Assembly (NCBI RefSeq): GCF_002019595.1
Contig: NZ_KV917369.1
Coordinates: 406,458-470,457 of the forward strand
DNA length: 64,000 nucleotides
Direction: 5' to 3'
Origin: Priestia abyssalis
GTDB taxonomy: Bacteria > Bacillota > Bacilli > Bacillales > Bacillaceae_H
The notes under the pieces are model-generated. The model was not told where the DNA came from. It saw nothing but the letters and a program-made list of their open reading frames with translations, and did not search any database. A program made the translations under genes and the position numbers. The first letter of the stretch is position 1; each line of letters begins with the position of its first letter. Below, in pieces: positions 8,360 to 17,270 of this stretch.

Positions 8360-10065
8360 TTCTTTTTGGTGTAATGATTTGGTTATAATTGGATAAATCC
8401 GTTCATTTGAAGGGATTTCCTTCTCTTTATCCGGCCATTTTTTGCTTTATTTTTATTTGTGTGGCCCATTTTTTGAGATTATGGGCAACGCAAATAAGAC
8501 CCCATTCCACCGTATTTTTGGAAAGGCCTCTTAATGAGAATCGCTTGAATCCCTGATTGTGTTTGATTTGTCCAAAGACAGGTTCCACTTCGATTTTTCG
8601 CTTCCGATACTTCTGGGAGCCTTCTTCCGATGAAAGCCGTTCGCACACCTCTTTTCGCTGCCTTTGATTGTTCATGGACACTTGAATGCTTTTCGTTTCC
8701 TTATCCTTGGCACAAGCTGATTGAAAAGGGCAACCTGGACACTCGGTACAAAGGTACGTTCGTTTGATGGTTTCATAGCCATTGTCTGTTTTCTGTCGAC
8801 TTTCATATTGAAACATCAACCGTTTGTCGTTCGCACAAATCCACTCGTCCAATTCTTCATCATATGTCATATTTTCTAAACGGCTGACTTGTTCTTTCCA
8901 TGCTTTCGTTTGTTCCTTATCCAATGTGTTGTATTTGACATACGCCTTGATGTGTTCGGTTTCGCAATACGCGTAGTTTTCTTCACTTCCGTATCCTGAG
9001 TCGGCCGTCAAGGCTTTCGGTTTTGGACGATGGTACTTTTTCAATACGTTCAAATGAGGAATGAGGCAAGTCGTATCTCCAGCTTTTTGGTGAAGGCTGA
9101 ATCCGGTGATGAACTGCTCTTCCGTTCCGATCTGTACATTGTAGCCAGGCTTCAGTTGTCCGTTTTTCATAGGATCCTCCTTCATACGCATGAAGGTCGC
9201 ATCGTGGTCCGTCTTCGAATAGCTGTTCCGTTCACCGAGGATTCGCGTTTGTTCTTCGTACTTCTGTTTCCGGGGAAGAAGGTCTTGTTCAAGCTGGCGT
9301 TTTACTTTCTTGAGTGTGCGGTCCTTCGGTTTCTGTTGAAGTCGATTCTCCAGCTTTTCAATCGTTTCTGCAATCCTTTCAGACGTAATCGGTGTCTCCT
9401 GTTCCGGCGTGGAGAGTGGTTCGGCCTGCTCGTCTTCTTCGGTCGTCTCTTCAATGTGCGCCACCAGCTGCCGGAATTTCTCATTCAGTTGTTGATCATA
9501 CCGTTCTGTGGCTTTTTTCCATGTGAACGTATATCGGTTTGCGTTGGCTTCAATTTTGGTTCCGTCCACAAAGTAATCTTCCAGCTTCACCATTCCTTCC
9601 TGATGAAGTAAATCCACAATCGAGAAGAAGGTTTCATAGATAATGTCTTTCATACGCTCGGAACGGAAACGGTTGATGGTGCGGAAATTGGGCTTTTGAT
9701 GGCCAGCTAACCACATAAAATAGATGTTTTCTTCTAACTGTTCCGCTATTTTTCGGGAGGAATAGATTCCCTTAATGTAGGCATAAACGATGATTTTTAC
9801 CATCAGTTTGGGGTGAAAAGGAGGACGGCCGCCTCCAGGATATTGCGACAAGAACAGGTTCATGTCCATTTGTTCAATCGCATGGTCGACCACTCGGCCG
9901 GCGTGATGTGGGGGAATCAATACTTCAATATCTAATGGAAGAATGAGTTGGTTTGTGTTATACTGTTGAAACATAAGAATCGCTCCTTTGATGTGTTGTT
10001 TGTTGTGGTGACTACAGTATATCAAAAACAGGCGATTCTTTTTGTTTTTTTACATAAAAAAACAG
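8360..10065 (-). mobile_element. IS1182-family insertion sequence (ends approximate)
   Basis: A single transposase gene of about 1.55 kb lies between two hairpins in a place where B. subtilis has spx directly followed by yjbE (terC), so an insertion is inferred. The boundaries given are the inner edges of the flanking hairpins. No clean terminal inverted repeat or target duplication could be fixed by eye. The sequences at the two hairpins (CTTTTTTGACCC on the left; CTTTTGGGACACCC on the right, read inward) are alike and could be imperfect ends, so the true element could run about 8.31-10.11 kb. Confidence 0.7.
8427..9974 (-). CDS. IS1182-family DDE transposase
   Basis: Cut-and-paste transposase of 515 aa, apparently intact. 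The start is the ATG at 9974, preceded by AAAGGAGCG at good spacing; an upstream in-frame ATG at 10025 has no ribosome site. The N-terminal part is the InsH-type domain typical of the family (IPPHHAGRVVDHAIEQMD near residue 20; GGRPPFHPKLMVKI near 48). The catalytic region includes YFVDGTKIEANANRYTF (first Asp), ALTADSGYGSEENY (second Asp) and RKRKIEVEPVFGQIKHNQGF (Glu). A charged coiled-coil insert and a CTECPGCPFQSAC cysteine cluster lie between them, as is usual. Intact length and motifs suggest it may still be active. Confidence 0.93.
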   Translation of the reverse strand: MFQQYNTNQLILPLDIEVLIPPHHAGRVVDHAIEQMDMNLFLSQYPGGGRPPFHPKLMVKIIVYAYIKGIYSSRKIAEQLEENIYFMWLAGHQKPNFRTINRFRSERMKDIIYETFFSIVDLLHQEGMVKLEDYFVDGTKIEANANRYTFTWKKATERYDQQLNEKFRQLVAHIEETTEEDEQAEPLSTPEQETPITSERIAETIEKLENRLQQKPKDRTLKKVKRQLEQDLLPRKQKYEEQTRILGERNSYSKTDHDATFMRMKEDPMKNGQLKPGYNVQIGTEEQFITGFSLHQKAGDTTCLIPHLNVLKKYHRPKPKALTADSGYGSEENYAYCETEHIKAYVKYNTLDKEQTKAWKEQVSRLENMTYDEELDEWICANDKRLMFQYESRQKTDNGYETIKRTYLCTECPGCPFQSACAKDKETKSIQVSMNNQRQRKEVCERLSSEEGSQKYRKRKIEVEPVFGQIKHNQGFKRFSLRGLSKNTVEWGLICVAHNLKKWATQIKIKQKMAG

Positions 10066-10111
10066 GGGTGTCCCAAAAGGTTAGCGCTGTGCGCTACCTT
10101 TTGGGACACCC
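10066..10111 (-). terminator. Terminator hairpin of terC
   Basis: GGGTGTCCCAAAAGGTTAGCGC pairs with GCGCTACCTTTTGGGACACCC. On the minus strand the stem is followed by CTGTTTTTTTTATG, a canonical intrinsic terminator ten bases after the terC stop. It also abuts the insertion sequence. Confidence 0.75.
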
Positions 10112-10120
10112 TCGTATTTT

Positions 10121-10795
10121 TTAGCGGTAACTTTCTTTGATGCGTACGCGATTGACGATATAGCCGCTCGCTAACACAAGAATAACGGTTACAACTGGTA
10201 CAATATAAGAAAGTGAAGGATATTGCTCGAGCAAGAAAAATAATCGCTTTTCATGAGTGATCATTTTCCCGGCTGTATATCCTAAAATTCCTGCTCCGAT
10301 GTATACAAGAGAAGGAAATCGTTCTATGAAATGTAAAATGATTTTACTTCCCCAAACAATGATAGGAACAGAAACAATTAATCCCAGCACGACAAGAAAA
10401 ATATTCCCATGTGCTGCGCCGGCTACAGCGATAACATTATCAAGACCCATTACAATATCGGCAAAAACAATGGTTTTGACGGCTGCACCAAGTGTAGTCC
10501 CAGCTTTAATGTTGGCCGTATCATCTTCTTCATCAACAAGCAATTTAAATGCGATCATAATAAGCAAAAGTCCGCCTACTAGCTGCAAATAAGGAATGGT
10601 TAACAAATACACGGCTAAAACAGTCAGAACAATACGAACGACAATAGCTAAGCCTGTCCCTAAAAAAATTGCTTTGTTGCGTTGCTGCTCAGGGAGGTTG
10701 CGGCTGGCGAGCGCGATGACAATGGCGTTATCTCCTCCGAGCACGATATCAATTCCCACAATAAGCAGGACGGCAGATAGTAGTTCTAAATCCAA
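10121..10795 (-). CDS. yjbE: TerC-family integral membrane protein (YjbE)
   Basis: Seven-helix membrane protein of the TerC family, 224 aa, at the position of B. subtilis yjbE. Signature acidic motifs are present: VLGGDNAIVIALASRNLP (near 18-35) and ADIVMGLDNVIAVAGAAHGN (near 112-131). Their Asp and Asn residues are thought to bind metal. Some family members export manganese or help metallate exported proteins; which applies here is not shown. The start is TTG with a strong AGGGGG site eight bases upstream. In B. subtilis the gene follows spx on the same strand as far as I recall; here it reads toward spx with an insertion sequence between. No yybP-ykoY Mn riboswitch was seen upstream. Confidence 0.88.
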   Translation of the reverse strand: MDLELLSAVLLIVGIDIVLGGDNAIVIALASRNLPEQQRNKAIFLGTGLAIVVRIVLTVLAVYLLTIPYLQLVGGLLLIMIAFKLLVDEEDDTANIKAGTTLGAAVKTIVFADIVMGLDNVIAVAGAAHGNIFLVVLGLIVSVPIIVWGSKIILHFIERFPSLVYIGAGILGYTAGKMITHEKRLFFLLEQYPSLSYIVPVVTVILVLASGYIVNRVRIKESYR

Positions 10796-11133
10796 TGTAG
10801 AATCCCCCTAAGATATCACAGTCTAAACTTATATTCATTTTAAGAATATGCGAATATAGACAAGATTATTTTGGAAATGACAGATGTTGGTTTTTCAAAA
10901 AAACCGATTTTTTTATTTCCCTTCTTATGAATTTTATCATAAAATGTAAGTACAAGGTACAAAGAAATCTTAGGGGTTTCGTATCAGGTGAGTATATTAC
11001 TTTACTTTTGGGTAAAGTGAGTATAATATTGCTTACACATGAGGGTAGCGTAGTCCCTTCAGCAGTAGAGGTAATATCCACAGCCCTTGTGATCACATTA
11101 CCTTAACCGACTTTAGAGAAGGGAGAGAGTTTA
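10796..11133. promoter_or_regulatory. Divergent terC-mecA upstream region
   Basis: 338 bases without a gene. A TATAAT box is at 11022-11027, preceded by the repeated string GTGAGTATA (about 10988 and 11017). An inverted repeat AGGTAAT...ATTACCT spans 11069-11103, just before the mecA ribosome site (AAGGGAGAG), and could form a leader hairpin or an operator. None of these matches a regulator I can name. Confidence 0.4.
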
Positions 11134-11808
11134 ATGGATATTGAGCGCATTAACGATAATACCGTGAAATTTTATGTCTCCTATATTGACATAGAAGATC
11201 GTGGCTTTGATCGAAACGAGATTTGGTTCAATCGTGAGCGCAGCGAAGAGCTGTTTTGGGAAATGATGGACGAAATTCATCAAGAAGAAGAATTTGCGGT
11301 AGAAGGACCGCTTTGGATACAAGTGCAGGCACTTGAAAAAGGAATTGAAGTAATCGTCACGAAAGCTCAGCTTTCAAAAGACGGGCAGAAGTTTGAGGTG
11401 CCAATTGGAGAAGACAGGAAGATTGATATTCCTGTCGATGAACGAATTGAATCGATGCTGGATCAGCAGTTCAATCAAGGCAAAGAGGATGAAGAGCTGG
11501 AATCTGAAGACGACTCTCTTCAATTTGTCATTCGTTTCCGTGACTTTGAAGACGTAATTTCCCTTAGTCACCGGCTGGAACTTGAGGACGTCATGAATCA
11601 GCTTTACTCGTTTGAGGGACGTTATTATTTATATGTGGAGTTTTTGGAAGAACATGAGATGGTTCATGATTTAGATAATATTTTAAGTGTTTTGCTTGAA
11701 TATGGAAATGAGTCCCCTGTCACGATTCATCGTCTCCAAGAATACGGGAATCAAATCATGGAACAGCAGGCACTAAAGCAAGTTAAACAATATTTTTCCC
11801 AGCGATAA
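11134..11808 (+). CDS. mecA: Adaptor protein MecA
   Basis: Adaptor that delivers ComK and other substrates to ClpC-ClpP and stimulates ClpC assembly. The 224 residues have the family plan. The N-terminal substrate-binding domain begins MDIERINDNTVKFYVSYIDI and includes RGFDRNEIWFNRERSEELFWEMMDE. An acidic linker (about 110-130) has a run of Glu/Asp. The C-terminal ClpC-binding domain has the SFEGRYYLYVEF strand. The position beside coiA and spx is conserved with B. subtilis. A GAAGGGAGAG ribosome site precedes the ATG. A short hairpin terminator follows the stop, so it is probably a single-gene unit. Confidence 0.96.
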   Translation: MDIERINDNTVKFYVSYIDIEDRGFDRNEIWFNRERSEELFWEMMDEIHQEEEFAVEGPLWIQVQALEKGIEVIVTKAQLSKDGQKFEVPIGEDRKIDIPVDERIESMLDQQFNQGKEDEELESEDDSLQFVIRFRDFEDVISLSHRLELEDVMNQLYSFEGRYYLYVEFLEEHEMVHDLDNILSVLLEYGNESPVTIHRLQEYGNQIMEQQALKQVKQYFSQR

Positions 11809-11839
11809 AAACCGATTTCGACTATGAAATCGGTTTTTA
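11807..11839 (+). terminator. mecA terminator
   Basis: AAAAACCGATTTC pairs with GAAATCGGTTTTT across an ACTAT loop and continues into T residues, immediately after the mecA stop codon. Confidence 0.85.
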
Positions 11840-12026
11840 TTTGTCGTCAGCTTTGTTTTCGGTGCGTCGAGGTTAACATAAAATTAATATAATCTTTAAA
11901 TAAAATGGAATTCGGGAGTGAATAGGAATAAGATATGGAGAGATTAAAGGGAAGGGAGCGTAGCGTAAGAAGCTTGTTTCTTTAACCCGTATTGATGGAA
12001 AGAATTTAGAGATAGGTGAATCGACT

Positions 12027-13544
12027 TTGAAAAACCGATTACAGTTATTATTATTTGCATCAGGATTTATTTTGCTTTTATTTATTACAAAGGATCATTG
12101 GAATGGTAAATGGCTGGGAGCCCTCAGCATTTTAATGACCATTAGTGTGATATTAATCGGTCTTATGATTTCACTAGAAAATCGTCATCCCACTCAGACA
12201 TTGACATGGCTTGTTGTGCTGGGAAGCTTTCCCGTTTTAGGCTTCTTCTTTTATCTTTTTTTTGGCAGAAACATTCGAAAGAAACGATTGTTTGAGAAGA
12301 AAGCCAAGCTTGATGAGCAAGTCTTATTAAAAGTGGAAGGAGCACAAGAAGTTCGGGATGAGCATTTGGAACAAATGGGAGAACATCAGCGCCATCTTTT
12401 CTACCTCGCCCATCGCTTAGGAAAAACACCGATCTCATTTGCATCTGAAACACAGGCACTGACAAATGGTGATGAAACGTATACGGCTATATTGGATGCT
12501 CTTCAGTATGCCAAACATCATATTCATTTGGAATATTACATTGTCCGTAACGATAACCTCGGGCAGCAAATTAAAGAAAAGCTCATACAAAAAGTGAAAG
12601 AAGGGGTTTATGTCCGATTTTTGTACGATGCAGTGGGCAGCTGGAAATTATCAAAGCGTTATATTGAAGAGTTATGTGAAGCGGGAGTGGAGATGGTCCC
12701 CTTTTTACCCGTTCGCCTTCCTTTTTTCAATGATACGATGAATTTCCGCAATCATCGTAAAATTATAGTCATTGATGGAAACATTGGCTTTGTGGGGGGA
12801 TTGAATATTGGTGATGAGTATTTAGGGCATAGCCGTTATTTCGGGTTTTGGCGTGATACCCATCTAAAAGTGGAAGGAGAAGCGGTTCGTTCCCTGCAAC
12901 TCATTTTTCTTCAGGATTGGTATTACATGACGGGAGAGACATTGTTGACATCTGCCTATTTATCACCCGATTTACAAGATATAAACGGAGTAGACTGCGG
13001 GGGCGTTCAACTGATTGCTGGAGGGCCAGATCGGGAGTGGCAAGTGATTAAGCATTTGTTTTTTTCCTTGATTACATCCGCTAAAGAGTCCATTTGGATT
13101 GCATCACCGTATTTTATTCCAGATGAAGATATTTTTACAGCTCTGAAGGTTGCAGCGTTAAGCGGAATCGATGTTCGACTTCTCGTGCCAAAGCGGCCGG
13201 ACAAACGGATTGTGTTCTATGCCTCTCGTTCTTATTTTCCTGAGTTACTGCAAGCTGGGGTCAAAATATATGAATACGAAAAAGGCTTCATGCATAGTAA
13301 AATTGTGATTGTTGACAAAGAATTGGCCTCTATTGGCACCGCTAATATGGATATGAGAAGCTTTCACTTAAACTTCGAGGTTAATGCCTTTTTGTACCGT
13401 ACATCCAGCACTCAAAAGCTTGTATATGAATATATGCAGGATTTGGAGGACTCGGCACCTATTCATTTAGAAGGTTTTGAACAGCGCTCCATTTTGCATC
13501 GATTGTTTGAATCAACTTCTAGGTTGTTGTCTCCATTGCTCTAA
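12027..13544 (+). CDS. cls: Cardiolipin synthase
   Basis: Membrane phospholipase D-type enzyme that joins two phosphatidylglycerols into cardiolipin and glycerol. Two hydrophobic helices at about 5-25 and 30-55 anchor the N-terminus (Nuclease-associated PLDc_N region ending GFFFYLFFGR). Two HKD active-site motifs follow: HRKIIVIDG near residue 243 and HSKIVIVDK near 423. Length 505 aa is typical. The start is TTG with AGGTGA about seven bases upstream. In B. subtilis, mecA and coiA are adjacent, so cls is inserted here relative to that species. A long upstream leader (about 200 nt after the mecA terminator) precedes it. Confidence 0.95.
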   Translation: MKNRLQLLLFASGFILLLFITKDHWNGKWLGALSILMTISVILIGLMISLENRHPTQTLTWLVVLGSFPVLGFFFYLFFGRNIRKKRLFEKKAKLDEQVLLKVEGAQEVRDEHLEQMGEHQRHLFYLAHRLGKTPISFASETQALTNGDETYTAILDALQYAKHHIHLEYYIVRNDNLGQQIKEKLIQKVKEGVYVRFLYDAVGSWKLSKRYIEELCEAGVEMVPFLPVRLPFFNDTMNFRNHRKIIVIDGNIGFVGGLNIGDEYLGHSRYFGFWRDTHLKVEGEAVRSLQLIFLQDWYYMTGETLLTSAYLSPDLQDINGVDCGGVQLIAGGPDREWQVIKHLFFSLITSAKESIWIASPYFIPDEDIFTALKVAALSGIDVRLLVPKRPDKRIVFYASRSYFPELLQAGVKIYEYEKGFMHSKIVIVDKELASIGTANMDMRSFHLNFEVNAFLYRTSSTQKLVYEYMQDLEDSAPIHLEGFEQRSILHRLFESTSRLLSPLL

Positions 13545-13578
13545 AAAAGTCCGGATGGGGTTCATCCGGACTTTTTTA
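13543..13578 (+). terminator. cls terminator
   Basis: AAAAAAGTCCGGATG pairs with CATCCGGACTTTTTT around a short GGGTT loop; the first arm overlaps the stop codon. Confidence 0.88.
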
Positions 13579-13684
13579 GAGGAAAGATGAAAAAACGTCG
13601 AAATCGACATTTTCATCTAATATGATTAACAGGAAATGCAATGAAAATAGCGAATTATCAGGAAGAACAAAATGAAAGGAGTGA

Positions 13685-14875
13685 ATGGAATTGCTGATAG
13701 CACAAAATGTAAAAGGTGAACTTGTATCAATTCTTTCTTATCCATCAAGGCAAAGGCTTCGCCAAATAAGAGGGAAGGAGAAATTTTATTGTCCCATCTG
13801 TGAAGAAGAAGTAAAGCTGAAGGTGGGGAATAAAAACATTCCACATTTTTCTCACTGCAGCACGATGGCGTGTGAGGGGGAGTTTGAAGGAGAGAGCGAG
13901 TACCATCTTCTTGGCAAACAGCAGCTCTTCACAGTTCTTCAAAAACAATATAGAACCGAGCTTGAGCCATATTTGTTATCCATCCGTCAACGGCCTGATT
14001 TATTAGTGAAAACAAATACAAGGGAGTTTCCCATCGAGTTTCAGTGTGCCGCGCTGTCCGATCAAATTCTTTGTAAGAGAACAAGAACGTACGAAAGGGA
14101 AGGATATACTCCAATTTGGATTTTGGGAGCAAAGAGATATAAACGGATTTCTTCTTATCTCCATGAGTTATCTCCTTTCGAATGGAATTTCCTTCGTACC
14201 GACCTGCCTCATGCCCCATTTCTTCTATATTATTCTTCTCTTGAACAACATCTCATTCAACTTCAGCATATTTACCCCTTTTCCACCAAGATAGTTTTTG
14301 CCGCTCCGAAAATTATTCCCCTTCCATATGTTAACCTTTCGCATTTTTTTCCAAAAGGAAGAGAACGCTTCTCTGCTCTTTTTTATGCGTGGAACAGAAA
14401 AAAGAAAAGATGGAGGCTTTCATACATGCTCTATCGAAATAAGCAATACGAAAGTTTTTTAAGAACCTTATACGAAAAATGTATTCCCCCTTCTCACTTT
14501 CCCGCAGAGGCAGGAATTCCCCATCCGTTGCTTTATGAAATCGAAACACCTGCGTGTATCTGGCAAGCATATGTGCTGATTGATTTATTCTCCAAGCGAA
14601 CAATTGGCAATACTGTAACATGGAATGAAATCGTGTTTTCTTTTTCAAAGCGAATAAGGCAAAAAGAAATTAGTCTTCGCCAATTTTTCCTTAATCCAGT
14701 CAGGGAGCCTTATAGGGCACTTCACGAGTATATAGAAGTATTGTGCTCCTTAAAAATACTGAAAAGGGTGGAAATGGGGCGCTATGAGCTGCTGCGGTGC
14801 TATACGCTTCCGAAAACAACAAGCGATGCTTTTATAGAGGATACGGAGCTGTTAAACAAGTTAAAGCAAATGTAA
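13685..14875 (+). CDS. coiA: Competence protein CoiA
   Basis: Late competence protein needed for recombination of incoming single-stranded DNA, 396 aa. The N-terminus has a zinc-ligand-like module: C36-x2-C39, H54, H57 and C63 (FYCPICEEE and HFSHCSTMAC). A nuclease-like core follows, with RPDLLVKTNTREFPIEFQC near 100-118 resembling the D-(x)n-E-x-Q pattern of PD-(D/E)xK-type enzymes. The C-terminal half is basic and poorly defined. The start is ATG at 13685 (AGGAG three bases away) or TTG at 13691 (better spacing). It sits between cls and pepF, as in relatives. A near-identical zinc module is found in YjcD in this window. Confidence 0.92.
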   Translation: MELLIAQNVKGELVSILSYPSRQRLRQIRGKEKFYCPICEEEVKLKVGNKNIPHFSHCSTMACEGEFEGESEYHLLGKQQLFTVLQKQYRTELEPYLLSIRQRPDLLVKTNTREFPIEFQCAALSDQILCKRTRTYEREGYTPIWILGAKRYKRISSYLHELSPFEWNFLRTDLPHAPFLLYYSSLEQHLIQLQHIYPFSTKIVFAAPKIIPLPYVNLSHFFPKGRERFSALFYAWNRKKKRWRLSYMLYRNKQYESFLRTLYEKCIPPSHFPAEAGIPHPLLYEIETPACIWQAYVLIDLFSKRTIGNTVTWNEIVFSFSKRIRQKEISLRQFFLNPVREPYRALHEYIEVLCSLKILKRVEMGRYELLRCYTLPKTTSDAFIEDTELLNKLKQM

Positions 14876-14904
14876 TGACAAATGATTAAAAAATTATTAC
14901 GATT

Positions 14905-14933
14905 GGAAAAAGCATTCTTTGAATGCTTTTTCC
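14905..14933 (+). terminator. coiA terminator
   Basis: GGAAAAAGCATTC pairs with GAATGCTTTTTCC around TTT, about 30 bases after the coiA stop. Confidence 0.75.
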
Positions 14934-15010
14934 ATAACCTCATAGAATAAAAAGGATTAGCCTGATGGAAATCGAATGTATGTAACAAACGACTATTGGA
15001 GGGAAGAACA

Positions 15011-16831
15011 ATGGCTGAACAGTCTGCTGTAAAAAAACTGCCTGCCCGCAGTGAGATTAAAGTTGAAGATACATGGAAATTAGAAGATATCTTTACCACG
15101 GACGATGCGTGGGAAAAAGAGTTTGAAGAAGTAAAAGCTCTTATTCCGAATATGGCTAAATATCAGGGGAAGCTTGGCGAATCTGCCAATTCATTATATG
15201 AAGCGCTTCAAACACAAGATGAATTAACGAGAAAAGCGAGCATTTTATATACATACGCCCATATGCGCTATGATCAGGATACGACCAATTCATTGTATCA
15301 AGGTTTAAACGATCGGATTAAAACATTATATACCCAGGTTGCGAGCTCGCTTTCATTTGTGACGCCGGAGCTATTATCCATTGATGAGCAACAGCTCAAG
15401 GGTTTTTTACAGGAAAAAGAAGGGCTGAAGTTATATGAACATGCGTTAGATGAGGTGAACCGCCAGCGCCCGCATGTATTGTCTGCTGAAGAAGAAGGGC
15501 TGTTAGCGCAAGCTTCTGAAGTACTAGGGGCTTCCAGCAATACGTTTGGGATGTTAAACAATGCTGACTTGGAGTTTCCATCCATTAAAGATGAAAATGG
15601 CGATGAGGTAGAGATTACACATGGACGATATATTCGCTTTTTAGAGAGTGAAGACCGTCGCGTACGCGAGGAAGCGTTTAAGGCAGTGTATAAAACATAT
15701 GGACAATTTAAAAATACATTTGCAAGTACATTAAGCGGTACAGTTAAAAAAGATAATTTTAATGCTCGTGTACGTCATTATGATTCAGCGCGCCATGCTG
15801 CTTTAAGCAATAACAACATTCCAGAAGAAGTGTACGATAATCTTGTTAAAACGGTAAATGAGAATTTGCATCTACTTCATCGATATGTGGAGCTGCGTAA
15901 AAAAGTGCTGGGACTCGATGAGCTTCATATGTATGATTTGTATACGCCGCTTGTAAAAGATGTGAAAATGGAAGTGACGTACGAAGAAGCAAAAGAGTAC
16001 ATCTTAGAAGGGCTGAAGCCGCTTGGAGAGGATTATTTAAATGTATTACGCGACGGATTTGAAAATCGTTGGGTAGATATTCATGAAAACAAAGGAAAGC
16101 GAAGCGGAGCCTATTCTTCCGGAACATATGGGACAAATCCGTATATCTTAATGAACTGGCAGAACAATGTGAATAACCTGTTTACATTGGCACATGAGTT
16201 CGGTCATTCTGTGCACAGCTATTATACGCGTAAAACACAACCATACCCGTACGGCGATTATTCGATTTTTGTCGCAGAAGTGGCTTCTACATGCAACGAA
16301 GCCTTGTTGAATGATTATCTTTTAAAAACGATTGAGGATCCGAAAAAACGTTTATACTTATTAAATCATTATTTAGAAGGGTTCCGAGGCACTGTGTTCC
16401 GTCAAACAATGTTTGCTGAATTTGAGCACGACATTCATGTCCGTGCCCAAAATGGTGAACCTTTAACGCCGGAATTATTAACGAATGCTTATTATGAGTT
16501 AAATAAAAAATATTTTGGCGACGGTCTTCACATTGATGAAGAAATCGGTTTAGAGTGGGCGCGCATTCCACATTTCTATTACAACTATTATGTTTATCAA
16601 TATGCAACAGGCTTCAGTGCTGCAGCGGCGCTAAGCAAACAGATTTTAGAAGAAGGGGAGCCGGCGGTTGCACGTTATATCGGTTTCTTAAAGGCAGGAA
16701 GCTCTGATTATCCGATTAATGTACTGAAAAAAGCAGGTGTGGATATGGCGACATCACAGCCAATTGAAGAAGCACTTGCTGTTTTTGAACAAAAGTTAAC
16801 GGAAATGGAACAATTATTAGCTTCTCTATAA
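15011..16831 (+). CDS. pepF: Oligoendopeptidase F
   Basis: Cytosolic zinc metallopeptidase of family M3B that cuts peptides of about 7-17 residues. In B. subtilis, PepF overproduction interferes with sporulation and signal peptides. The zinc site is LAHEFGHSVHSYY (HEFGH near residue 394), with the downstream Glu in the VAEVASTCNEALL segment about 28 residues later. The N-terminal M3B lobe covers roughly 1-200. I chose ATG at 15011, with GGAGGG eight bases upstream, over an in-frame TTG at 14996 that overlaps the ribosome site. Length 606 aa is normal. It forms its own unit between the coiA terminator and a strong terminator. Confidence 0.96.
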   Translation: MAEQSAVKKLPARSEIKVEDTWKLEDIFTTDDAWEKEFEEVKALIPNMAKYQGKLGESANSLYEALQTQDELTRKASILYTYAHMRYDQDTTNSLYQGLNDRIKTLYTQVASSLSFVTPELLSIDEQQLKGFLQEKEGLKLYEHALDEVNRQRPHVLSAEEEGLLAQASEVLGASSNTFGMLNNADLEFPSIKDENGDEVEITHGRYIRFLESEDRRVREEAFKAVYKTYGQFKNTFASTLSGTVKKDNFNARVRHYDSARHAALSNNNIPEEVYDNLVKTVNENLHLLHRYVELRKKVLGLDELHMYDLYTPLVKDVKMEVTYEEAKEYILEGLKPLGEDYLNVLRDGFENRWVDIHENKGKRSGAYSSGTYGTNPYILMNWQNNVNNLFTLAHEFGHSVHSYYTRKTQPYPYGDYSIFVAEVASTCNEALLNDYLLKTIEDPKKRLYLLNHYLEGFRGTVFRQTMFAEFEHDIHVRAQNGEPLTPELLTNAYYELNKKYFGDGLHIDEEIGLEWARIPHFYYNYYVYQYATGFSAAAALSKQILEEGEPAVARYIGFLKAGSSDYPINVLKKAGVDMATSQPIEEALAVFEQKLTEMEQLLASL

Positions 16832-16832
16832 C

Positions 16833-16872
16833 AAAAAGATGCTGCAAAACCATGGTTTTGCAGCATCTTTTT
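16833..16872 (+). terminator. pepF terminator
   Basis: AAAAAGATGCTGCAAAACC pairs with GGTTTTGCAGCATCTTTTT across AT; strong GC core with flanking A and T runs. Confidence 0.9.
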
Positions 16873-16915
16873 GCTAGACAGGAGGTACTGTTTAAACAGT
16901 CGCCTCCACTTTTCT

Positions 16916-17089
16916 TTAAAATCCTTTAAATTGGTTACGAATATTTAAAATCCAGAGGGTGGCCAAAATGGATAAAAAAAGAAGGGGAGCAGCAATGAAA
17001 ATAGGCGCTAAATTCATTAGTGATAAAAAATAAAATAAGAAAGAGCCGATAATTGCCATGATTCCTATTAACAGTAAAATGTTGTGCAT
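16916..17089 (-). CDS. Small two-helix membrane protein, YizD-like
   Basis: A 57-residue ORF. The ATG has AAAGG about ten bases upstream. Residues 4-22 and 28-47 are hydrophobic (ILLLIGIMAIIGSFLFYFL and IFIAAPLLFLSILATLWIL), ending in a basic tail NIRNQFKGF. B. subtilis has a similarly sized gene, yizD, at the same place between pepF and yjbH, so I treat this as its counterpart. That rests on position, size and membrane pattern, not on an alignment. Function unknown. Confidence 0.6.
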   Translation of the reverse strand: MHNILLLIGIMAIIGSFLFYFLSLMNLAPIFIAAPLLFLSILATLWILNIRNQFKGF

Positions 17090-17270
17090 GGATTCAAAAC
17101 CTTTCTTCTTTGGTTTATTTCTAAATATATATGCGAATATTAAATGGTTTTTTCTTTAAATTCCAAGCTTGGGGTACCCTTTTGAAAAAGTAATGGTACG
17201 AAGCTACCCCCTCATCTTTTTCCTTGAAATGGATTTTATTTGTCGAATTTGTGAATTTAGGGGAAATCAC

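Noticed and set aside
9030-9611. A 193-codon plus-strand frame inside the transposase gene
   Set aside because: It is antisense to intact DDE-transposase motifs and has a composition unlike a real protein.
10796-10870. yybP-ykoY manganese riboswitch upstream of the TerC-family gene
   Set aside because: The conserved motif pairs were not visible, and the start with its ribosome site is only a short distance from the A+T-rich promoter region.
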